Made by a program: the position numbers and the translations under genes. A stretch of DNA of 6,168 nucleotides, from assembly GCA_016840025.1 (NCBI GenBank), contig JAEOTF010000528.1, positions 1-6,168 of the forward strand, given 5' to 3'. The notes beneath the pieces are model-generated. The model saw only the letters and a program-made list of their open reading frames with translations, was not told where the DNA came from and searched no databases. The DNA comes from Candidatus Hodarchaeota archaeon (GTDB taxonomy: Archaea > Asgardarchaeota > Heimdallarchaeia > Hodarchaeales > YT1-039). Of this stretch, positions 1 to 5,597 are shown piece by piece (positions within the stretch are counted from its first letter, which is position 1; each line of letters starts with the position of its first letter).

Positions 1-697
1 ACTGTAGAAGCATGTTTATCGCAAAAGTATTATAAAAGAAGAATTCTACAAAATAAATCCAGTAAACAAACCATGGTACCTCACCATCAACGACAGTAAT
101 GTTGATGAAAAAAGCCGTAATCACAATCCATGGTATTATACCCGCAATAACTCCAAGAATATAGGGAGTCCAATCCGTTTTATCCTTCTGTTGATTTAGC
201 TTTTCCATTAATAAACCAAACATATTCATGAGCGCATTAAGAACAAAAATCATTGTAAGAGCCCAAAAATCCCAAACTCCGAATAAAATCGCAATAAATA
301 CGATCATAATTGAACTTGATAATGCATATTCAAACCATCGGACTGAATTCATCTTTTTTTGAAGGTTTTCTTCATAATAATTATTAAGAGGAAAAGCAAT
401 CAGTAAATGAGCTACTGCAGACAAGAGTAAGAATGAGGCAATTAATGGACCTACAAAAGAGAATGTAAACAATATCTCTGGATTTGGTGTAATTGTAAAA
501 CCTGATTGTGAATCCCCTTCAAATTTGAGATAAAAGGTATAGATATCACGTTCAAACTCCAATAGGAAACTTAGGGTTAACATTAACAATCCTTGTATTA
601 AATGCAATATTCCCATTGTCATATTAAATTTACGTAAATATGGAAATGATATTGGTGATATATTTCCTTCTTTATTAGTTGAAATAGTAGAAGACAT
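1..697 (-). CDS. Heliorhodopsin (type 3 rhodopsin), C-terminus cut by window edge
   Basis: Retinal-binding seven-helix membrane protein; only the first 232 codons lie in the window. Helices fall at about residues 23-46 (TM1), 76-102 (TM2), 119-139 (TM3), 143-165 (TM4), 176-200 (TM5) and 207-231 (TM6). A long polar TM1-TM2 loop is typical of the family. Diagnostic residues: RWFEYALSSS at 120-129, with R120 and E123 in the spacing of R104 and counterion E107 of heliorhodopsin 48C12; H32 in GILHLIQG and H97 in SAVAHLL match its two inner histidines; GIIPW at 186-190. TM7 with the Schiff-base lysine lies beyond base 1, so retinal binding cannot be confirmed here. The start used is ATG at 697, with GGAG about 10 nt upstream; an in-frame ATG at 715 would add six residues and could be leaderless. 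Heliorhodopsins are thought to be light sensors without ion pumping. Divergent from the acyl-CoA ligase gene. Confidence 0.93.
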   Translation of the reverse strand, partial: MSSTISTNKEGNISPISFPYLRKFNMTMGILHLIQGLLMLTLSFLLEFERDIYTFYLKFEGDSQSGFTITPNPEILFTFSFVGPLIASFLLLSAVAHLLIAFPLNNYYEENLQKKMNSVRWFEYALSSSIMIVFIAILFGVWDFWALTMIFVLNALMNMFGLLMEKLNQQKDKTDWTPYILGVIAGIIPWIVITAFFINITVVDGEVPWFVYWIYFVEFFFYNTFAINMLLQ

Positions 698-792
698 AAT
701 TTTCCAACTCCGCATTTTCCAAAATTTGATTAAATAAAAAAAATTAACTATTTTTCTGTAAAAAAAAATTAATAATAGGATAAATTAAAAAA

Positions 793-807
793 TCTACCAC
801 AAGTAGA
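793..807. repeat. Small inverted repeat, possible operator
   Basis: TCTAC (793-797) and GTAGA (803-807) are perfect 5-base arms around a 5-base loop. A third copy, TCTAC, follows at 817-821. The pair lies between the putative TATA element and the ribosome binding site of the acyl-CoA ligase, where a repressor would act. The arms are short and could occur by chance. Confidence 0.3.
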
Positions 808-821
808 AATAAGTATTCTAC

Positions 822-826
822 AGGTG
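822..826 (+). promoter_or_regulatory. Ribosome binding site deciding the TTG start at 834
   Basis: AGGTG matches the 16S anti-Shine-Dalgarno complement (GGAGGTGA) and lies 7 bases before TTG at 834. The frame upstream is closed by TAA at 810-812 and contains no ATG or GTG in between, so this site is the main reason to accept the TTG as the start. Confidence 0.6.
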
Positions 827-833
827 TAAAATA

Positions 834-2510
834 TTGACGAGAAGGGGATTAAATGGGTTATGGCCTACAGGAGTAAAGAAGAAGCTTAACTATCCCTCGA
901 TTACCATTCATCAGCAATTTGAAAAACTTGTAGACAAAAATTCGGAATTAACATATTTATCTCTTTTAGGAATCGAATATTCGTATGCAGAAGTAAATCA
1001 TATGGCAAATAAGTTAGCGGCAGCCCTGATAAAGTTAGGTGTAGAAAAAGGGGATCGAGTTGGCTTGTTTATGCCTAACATACTTCAATATGTTATAGGA
1101 TTTTTTGGTATTCTAAAAATGGGGGCAATAGTTGTTCCAATCTCACCTATTTATGGTTCTGAAGATTTAAAATTTCAATTAAAGGATTCAGGAGTCAAAA
1201 TAATTATTTTGTTGGATTTACTTTATCCTCAGTTTGAAGAGGTTTGTCAGGAATGTAATGATTTAGTAAAGATTATTACAACTTCAATTGGAGATTTACT
1301 ATCTCCTATCAAGAGGATTTTAGCAAAATTACTACGGAAAATACCACAGAGCCCAAATATACCCAATGCAACAAACTTCTTTAAGCTGATAGAAGAGAAT
1401 GAAGCTATTAAGAAACCAATTGAATGTAATCCTGAAGAAGATATTGCGGTATTACAGTATACAGGAGGAACTACTGGTATACCAAAGGGAGCTATGCTTA
1501 CACATAGGAATATTGTAAGCAATATGCTCCAATTGCGGGAATGGGGGATAATAATTCATCCAGAAGGGCAACACAAGAGTTTTCTTGGAGCAGTTCCTTT
1601 TTTTCATGTTATTGGAATGACAGCTGTTATGTTATCAGCAGCACAATATGAAAGTACCATTTGTCTAGTCCCAAATCCTAGAGATATTGAGATGATTCTC
1701 AAAATAATTGATAAGCATAAAATTAATTATTTCCATGGAGTACCTACACTTTTCCGAGCTATTCTTGACCACTCCAAATTTCGCAAGTATAACTTAAACT
1801 CTCTTGATGTGATTTTCTCAGGTGGAGCCCCTTTATCCATTGAATTAGGTCAAAGAATTGAAGCAAATTTTGGGAAGGCAATTGTTGTAGAGGCGTATGG
1901 ATTAACTGAAACCAGTCCTGCAGTAACAGCAAACCCTATGGAAGCCGAAAAAAGAAGATTCGGGAGTATTGGTATTCCACTCCCAGATACTATAATAAAA
2001 ATTAGATCCTTAGAAAATGATGAAGAATTACCGCCAAATAAAATTGGAGAAATCGTCATTAACGGACCCCAAGTTATGAAAGGGTACTATAAACAAAAAG
2101 AAGATACAGAATTAGTAATTAAAGAACACTACCTTTGTACCGGTGATATAGGATATATGGATGAGGATGGATTTTTCTTTATTGTTAACAGGCAAAAAGA
2201 TATGATCAATGTATCGGGATACAAAGTTTTTCCCTCTGAAGTAGAAGAAATTATACTAGAAACGATACCACAGATTGAGGAAGTTGTACTTGTCGCTTCT
2301 CCTGATGAATATCGAGGAGAGATCCCTAAAGCCTATGTAGTCCTCAAAGAAAATCAACCCCTTACAAAAAGTGAATTTTTTAAGAAAATCGAGGGCAAAG
2401 TAGCGAAATATAAAGTTCCGAGAAAAGTAGAATTCAGAGATTCATTACCAAAAACAGGTATAGGAAAAGTAGACAGAAAATCTCTCAGAAATGAAGAATT
2501 TAATATATAA
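834..2510 (+). CDS. Long/medium-chain fatty acyl-CoA ligase (AMP-forming)
   Basis: Member of the ANL adenylate-forming superfamily. It activates a carboxylic acid, most likely a fatty acid, to acyl-AMP and then acyl-CoA in the cytoplasm. At 558 aa it is full length. Motifs in order: P-loop YTGGTTGIPKG (209-219); PFFHVIGM (255-262) in the acyl-pocket region; SGGAPL (329-334); YGLTET (355-360); TGD (436-438); hinge NRQKDMINVSGYKVFP (452-467), where the usual VDRKKD is NRQKD; and catalytic lysine K545 in PKTGIGKVDRK. The N-terminal WPTGVKKKLNYPSI is a common opening of archaeal and bacterial fatty acyl-CoA ligases, which supports the TTG start. No beta-oxidation genes follow, so catabolic or lipid-remodelling use is open. 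Exact chain length cannot be read from sequence; an aryl or other acid substrate is possible but less likely. Transcribed alone, divergent from the heliorhodopsin. Confidence 0.93.
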   Translation: MTRRGLNGLWPTGVKKKLNYPSITIHQQFEKLVDKNSELTYLSLLGIEYSYAEVNHMANKLAAALIKLGVEKGDRVGLFMPNILQYVIGFFGILKMGAIVVPISPIYGSEDLKFQLKDSGVKIIILLDLLYPQFEEVCQECNDLVKIITTSIGDLLSPIKRILAKLLRKIPQSPNIPNATNFFKLIEENEAIKKPIECNPEEDIAVLQYTGGTTGIPKGAMLTHRNIVSNMLQLREWGIIIHPEGQHKSFLGAVPFFHVIGMTAVMLSAAQYESTICLVPNPRDIEMILKIIDKHKINYFHGVPTLFRAILDHSKFRKYNLNSLDVIFSGGAPLSIELGQRIEANFGKAIVVEAYGLTETSPAVTANPMEAEKRRFGSIGIPLPDTIIKIRSLENDEELPPNKIGEIVINGPQVMKGYYKQKEDTELVIKEHYLCTGDIGYMDEDGFFFIVNRQKDMINVSGYKVFPSEVEEIILETIPQIEEVVLVASPDEYRGEIPKAYVVLKENQPLTKSEFFKKIEGKVAKYKVPRKVEFRDSLPKTGIGKVDRKSLRNEEFNI

Positions 2511-2547
2511 AGCCCAAATTGGTGGTAATGGGTACTTAAATGATTAC

Positions 2548-2553
2548 TTTTTT
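2548..2553 (+). terminator. Possible oligo-T terminator after the acyl-CoA ligase
   Basis: A T6 run lies about 40 bases after the ligase stop, in the 92-bp convergent spacer before the minus-strand gene end at 2603. Archaeal polymerase can stop at such tracts without a hairpin. No convincing stem was seen, and an AT-rich background makes T runs common. Confidence 0.3.
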
Positions 2554-2602
2554 AATTCAAGCGATATTATCTCTGAAATAATACTAGTTCAAATTAAGAA
2601 TA

Positions 2603-2956
2603 TTATATAAAAAAGTCCTGCAGGTTTGTCTTTCCTATATTACTCTCTGAAAAAAGAATTAAGATCTTTTTTGCAATTTCAGATAAGGATTGTTTTACTA
2701 AATCTGTTTTTTCAACATTAGTGCCAGGATAGAGTCTTACAACTACCCCATCGTTACGTTGACTGATCATAGAGAGAAATGAAATTCTTTTTCCCATATC
2801 TATTGTTATTGTTTCTATTAAAATCGATGAAATGTCTTTAGATAGATATATTTTTGTAGTTTTTATGATTTTAGAATCAGTTTTAATGACGAAAAGATCT
2901 AATTGCTTGAAAATATCTGGAAGGTGAAGATCTCCTTGAATCACAACATGGGGCAT
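2603..2956 (-). CDS. Conserved-looking 117-aa protein of unknown function, downstream of msrA
   Basis: I cannot assign a family with certainty. The protein is soluble, has no signal peptide or membrane segment, and contains no cysteine. It opens with a strand-like MPHVVIQGDLHLPDIF, continues with alternating beta segments (KIIKTTKIYLSKD at 29-41, SSILIETITIDMGKRISFLS at 43-62), then VVVRLYPGT (72-80), a helix (about 83-104), and ends in KTNLQDFFI. The pattern suggests a compact alpha/beta fold. The start ATG at 2956 is preceded by GGTGAT, a strong Shine-Dalgarno match 3 bases away. It follows msrA on the same strand after 51 bp, so the two are probably co-transcribed and it may act in the same oxidant response; that is context only. 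The reading frame looks real: it is long for a small gene, has a good ribosome site, and shares its upstream motif with msrA. Confidence 0.75.
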   Translation of the reverse strand: MPHVVIQGDLHLPDIFKQLDLFVIKTDSKIIKTTKIYLSKDISSILIETITIDMGKRISFLSMISQRNDGVVVRLYPGTNVEKTDLVKQSLSEIAKKILILFSESNIGKTNLQDFFI

Positions 2957-3007
2957 TTAATCACCATTATATATGATTGATTTAGCAATTAACACGGATT
3001 GTTGATT

Positions 3008-3553
3008 TTATCCCTTCTTTAATTTTTTAAAGAATTTTGCTCTGAATTTAGTAACCTTTGGAGAGATAACCACGTTACAATAAGGTTGATTCATATTTCT
3101 AAAATAATATTCTTGATGATATTCCTCTGCGGGATAAAATGTGTTATATTCCACAATCTCGGTAACAATAGGATTTGAAAATAGTTTTTTCATTTCCAAT
3201 TCTTTAATTACCTGTTCTCCAATACTTTTTTGATCTTGGGTATGGTAGAGGATTATTGACCGATATTGTGATCCAACATCATTACCTTGTCGATTTAATG
3301 TAGTTGGATCATGAATAAAAAAGAAAATGTCTAAAATTTCTTTGTAACTAATTAAATTAGGATTAAATTTTAGCTGTATGACTTCTGCATGCCCTGTTTT
3401 ACCAGTACAAACTGCTTCATAGGATGGATTTTCCACATGTCCGCCTGAATAGCCAGATATCACTTCTTCGACACCATTTACCTGATGAAAAATTGCTTCA
3501 ACACACCAAAAGCATCCTCCACCTAAAATAGCAGTTTCAATTTGATTTGACAT
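3008..3553 (-). CDS. msrA: Peptide-methionine (S)-S-oxide reductase MsrA
   Basis: Reduces the S epimer of methionine sulfoxide in free or protein-bound form, repairing oxidised proteins in the cytoplasm; thioredoxin or a similar donor normally recycles it. At 181 aa it is full length. The catalytic cysteine is C14 in GGGCFWC. The other active-site residues match E. coli MsrA with identical spacing: Y45, E57 in GHAE, D92 in NDVGSQYRS, and Y97 (E. coli C51, Y82, E94, D129, Y134). C159 in NQPYC near the C-terminus is the likeliest resolving cysteine, while C17 and C49 are further candidates. The start ATG at 3553 has GGAG 7 bases upstream. It heads a probable two-gene unit with the 117-aa gene and is divergent from a thioredoxin-fold gene. 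No msrB domain is fused or adjacent. Confidence 0.97.
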   Translation of the reverse strand: MSNQIETAILGGGCFWCVEAIFHQVNGVEEVISGYSGGHVENPSYEAVCTGKTGHAEVIQLKFNPNLISYKEILDIFFFIHDPTTLNRQGNDVGSQYRSIILYHTQDQKSIGEQVIKELEMKKLFSNPIVTEIVEYNTFYPAEEYHQEYYFRNMNQPYCNVVISPKVTKFRAKFFKKLKKG

Positions 3554-3664
3554 AGAAATTCTCCATTATAAAATGATTCTTAATTCTACTTTATCTAAAA
3601 ATTATTTAATTTGTATAACTTGTTAATAGTAACCACTTTGAACTTTAATAACAGAATGTTAATT
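3554..3664. promoter_or_regulatory. Divergent promoter region, msrA / thioredoxin-fold gene
   Basis: About 110 bp separate the two divergent starts. The region is AT-rich, with several TATA-like stretches (for example around 3598-3616) that could serve either direction. A shared control region would fit joint induction by oxidants, but no operator is recognisable. Confidence 0.4.
3561..3564 (-). promoter_or_regulatory. Ribosome binding site of msrA
   Basis: GGAG on the minus strand, 7 bases before the ATG at 3553. It lies inside the motif TATAATGGAGA (3560-3570), which recurs with one change before the 117-aa gene as TATAATGGTGA (2961-2971). Confidence 0.6.
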
Positions 3665-4144
3665 ATGACTGATACAATAATGACAAACATATTCCCTGAG
3701 GTTAAAGGATCAAATCTAGAAGGACGTAAATTCACTTTACCGTATGATTTAGATGGAAAACTCAATATTGTTATTATAGCTTTCAAACAATATCAGCAAA
3801 GTTTAGTAGACGAATGGATTCCTTACTTAGAAAAACTCACCCAAATCTATACTGATATTAAATTTTATGAAGTACCAACTTTAGCTAAGGGTTATTTATT
3901 GATGCGGTTTATAATAGATGGAGGGATGCGTGCAGGGATCCCTTCTAGAAAAGCACGTGAAAGAACAATCACAACATACATCAATAAGAAGCAATTCAAA
4001 CAGAAATTGGAAATTAGCTCCGAAGATACTATCTATATATTTTTATTGACAAAAGAAGGAAAGATTCTGCAACAGGAAGTGGGATCTATTACGGAAAATA
4101 AAATTAGGGAGCTGGAGACCATAATAAAGAAAAATTTGAAATAA
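3665..4144 (+). CDS. Cysteine-less thioredoxin/peroxiredoxin-fold protein (Atp10-like)
   Basis: Numbering from ATG 3665 (159 aa). The protein has the layout of an AhpC/TSA-type thioredoxin fold: FPEVKGSNLEGRKFTLPYDL (10-29) resembles the opening of peroxiredoxin-like proteins, followed by strand NIVIIAF (34-40), a helix KQYQQSLVDEWIPYLEKL (41-58), strand FYEVPTL (67-73), GGMRAGIPSRKARERTITTY (86-105), then strand TIYIFLLTKEGKIL (122-135) and a C-terminal helix. The position where peroxiredoxins carry the peroxidatic cysteine is Y/Q, and the whole protein has no cysteine, so classical thiol chemistry is excluded. Overall it recalls the Atp10 family of thioredoxin-like assembly factors; that assignment is from memory and tentative. 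The start is uncertain: in-frame ATGs lie at 3656, 3665 and 3680 and a TTG at 3611, none with a good ribosome site. Divergent from msrA. Confidence 0.75.
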   Translation: MTDTIMTNIFPEVKGSNLEGRKFTLPYDLDGKLNIVIIAFKQYQQSLVDEWIPYLEKLTQIYTDIKFYEVPTLAKGYLLMRFIIDGGMRAGIPSRKARERTITTYINKKQFKQKLEISSEDTIYIFLLTKEGKILQQEVGSITENKIRELETIIKKNLK

Positions 4145-4198
4145 AACACCAATAGAGAAAAAAAATCAACCTAAATATTTGTATTTACACATAAGAAA

Positions 4199-4204
4199 GA
4201 AGGT
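4199..4204 (+). promoter_or_regulatory. Ribosome binding site for the ATG at 4212
   Basis: GAAGGT lies 7 bases before the ATG at 4212. An AT-rich TATA-like stretch (aaatattt, about 4173-4180) lies further upstream. The downstream TTG at 4298 has no comparable site, which argues that translation of the membrane protein begins at 4212. Confidence 0.5.
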
Positions 4205-4211
4205 ATTCATA

Positions 4212-4963
4212 ATGGCATTAATTTCACAACAAATAAGTCAAATATCAAAAAATACTTCGCTTAAAAAACCATAAATAAAAAAGAACGATCTAGTTTTTTG
4301 AAAATAAGAAAATGGGCGTTAAATCAAGAACCTTCAGAATTAGATCTATCAACAATTAAAGCATTGGATAATGTTGATAAGTATTTATTTAAGAAATGGT
4401 CGCCCTCAATGATTCTATCCCCCAGATTTTCGTGGTTCTTGCTCTTCATAGGGGTAATTCTGGAGTTCTTGTATTTAGGAATGTGGTTTATTATATATCC
4501 TAATTTTGATAACAAAATCATGGGATATGGGCTGCTATTTGCGATTATTTTCCTTCAAACTTATTTTTTACATGTACCAGCACACTATATTGTCGGAAAT
4601 CTTGTAAAAATACGTACAAGTAATATCTTTATAGCACCTACTGCCTTACGTAAAGCACCATTTCCATTCAGAATTATAGGTAAGATAGCATATGTTCCGG
4701 GTCTTAAATATGACTTAGAATCATTATTACTCCAAAATCGTTGGAAAAGAGCGTTAATGTTATCGGCGGGAGTCTTAATATCTTATGGTTTGTTTGTATT
4801 AAACTTAATAATACTTATTATTGTTCCTGCAAATAATCAACCTGAATGGATTACATCAACCACTCTTATGATCATATTTATCTTAATATTTGCCATTTTT
4901 ATTTCTTCTTGGTACTGGTATGGAGATTTATATAAAGTAAGGCTGGTGTACGGACTTTATTAA
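4212..4963 (+). CDS. Four-helix membrane protein with HVPAH motif; probable frameshift near the N-terminus
   Basis: The main open frame is 4298-4963 (221 aa from a TTG). Helices fall at about residues 45-67, 75-99, 152-177 and 188-207, with a charged N-terminus and loop. Helix 2 ends in H92-V-P-A-H96, placed like the HExxH of site-2 (M50) membrane proteases but without the glutamate; RALMLSAGVLISYG (151-164) recalls the small-residue helix of that group. A relation to inactive M50-like proteins is my inference. The TTG has no ribosome site. Upstream, an ATG at 4212 with a good site opens 20 codons ending in TAA at 4272-4274. The main frame is open from 4265, so the two frames overlap exactly at an A6 run (4263-4268). 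One extra A, or a -1 slip there, would give a continuous protein of about 250 aa. Without it the gene is 4298-4963. Substrate and function unknown. Confidence 0.65.
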
Positions 4964-5103
4964 GAAATTAATACGGATAGAATCCCATTCTAATTATAAT
5001 TAGTCTAAAAACCACACTTGGATCAATAAAATAGGATAGGGGGAATCAGGGGCTTTATCTAGAATAAAATAAATATTAGGTGGTTAATCTTGCTTTTAAA
5101 GAA
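4964..5103. other. Convergent intergenic spacer, no gene seen
   Basis: 140 bp lie between the ends of the plus-strand membrane protein and the minus-strand PNPOx-like gene. Apart from the palindrome at 4990-5003 and a G-rich patch (about 5034-5052), I see no hairpin followed by a T run on either strand and no small gene with a ribosome site. Confidence 0.6.
4990..5003. repeat. 14-base perfect palindrome in a convergent spacer
   Basis: CTAATTATAATTAG reads the same on both strands. It lies 26 bases after the membrane-protein stop in the 140-bp convergent spacer (4964-5103), which holds no gene. It could be a protein-binding site or part of transcript ends. It is made almost only of A and T, so chance is a fair explanation. 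Confidence 0.3.
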
Positions 5104-5568
5104 TTATGGACATAGTAAAGACCGTTTTTCGGATACTGCATCTTCCATACGTTTATTGAAGTTCCATGAGAATAGGTTTTCGGGTATTAATTCTATAGCT
5201 ACTTCTTCACTGCTTTGTTTTAACAAAAGTTTCGCTATTGAGGAATTTTCACTACCAAGGTAGCGATTTAATAGAATTCGTAAAATCCTTACACCGTCTT
5301 TTTTATTGATTATTGCTTGTGCTCTACCTCGTATTCCGCAGTAAGGAAGAATATCTGCAGCTATTTCAAAACCACAACGTGGTTCATTCTGGAGACATTT
5401 TACAACAAATGCATTTTCTTTTGTTGCGCATTTAAGTTTACCATCTTCATATACAAACCACAGAGAAACAATCATAGGCCAACCAGATTTATTGAGAAAA
5501 GACAATCTTATGGGTATCTTAATCTCATGTAAATATTGTTCCATATCTTTATTTATCAAATGAATCAT
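5104..5568 (-). CDS. PNPOx-like split-barrel flavin/deazaflavin-binding protein
   Basis: At 154 aa it fits the pyridoxamine 5'-phosphate oxidase-like split beta-barrel superfamily, small dimeric proteins that bind FMN, F420 or haem and often act as oxidoreductases. Visible pattern: IPIRLSFLNKSGWPMIVSLW (18-37) as the first barrel strands, with the usual substrate-G-P turn; YEDGKLKCATKENAFVVKCL (40-59); RCGFEIA (64-70); GIRGRAQAII (78-87), the strand that often lines the cofactor; and a C-terminal P-x-x-LFSWNF-x-KRM ending. This shape is common in the general-stress and F420/FMN subgroups; the cofactor cannot be settled from sequence alone. The start is ATG at 5568, the first after an in-frame TAA; AAGGT abuts it too closely for a standard ribosome site, so ATG 5544 is an alternative. 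It follows the DUF1295 gene by 29 bp and is probably co-transcribed with it. Confidence 0.82.
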   Translation of the reverse strand: MIHLINKDMEQYLHEIKIPIRLSFLNKSGWPMIVSLWFVYEDGKLKCATKENAFVVKCLQNEPRCGFEIAADILPYCGIRGRAQAIINKKDGVRILRILLNRYLGSENSSIAKLLLKQSSEEVAIELIPENLFSWNFNKRMEDAVSEKRSLLCP

Positions 5569-5597
5569 ACCTTAATTTACATTCCCTAGTTAAATTC

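Larger units (their letters stand above)
698..833. promoter_or_regulatory. Divergent promoter region, heliorhodopsin / acyl-CoA ligase
   Basis: The spacer is very A/T-rich and holds no gene. On the plus strand, taaattaaaa (781-790) is a plausible archaeal TATA element, about 30 bases before the likely transcript start of the ligase. On the minus strand, the AT-rich stretch around 730-742 sits about 25 bases upstream of the 715/697 starts and could serve the heliorhodopsin. Neither matches a strong consensus, so the element calls are tentative; the divergent arrangement itself is certain. Confidence 0.5.

Noticed and set aside
1247..2059. Minus-strand open frames of 91 and 69 codons inside the acyl-CoA ligase
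   Set aside because: They overlap a gene with complete family motifs, have no recognisable domain, and are explained as antisense shadows.
3595..3786. Minus-strand 63-codon frame over the start of the thioredoxin-fold gene
   Set aside because: It overlaps both the promoter region and the coding strand of a better-supported gene and has no family features.
4324..4521. Minus-strand 65-codon frame inside the membrane-protein gene
   Set aside because: Antisense to a frame with clear membrane helices; no independent support.
5317..5532. Plus-strand 71-codon frame, rich in Cys and Phe, inside the PNPOx-like gene
   Set aside because: Antisense shadow; composition reflects the complementary strand.
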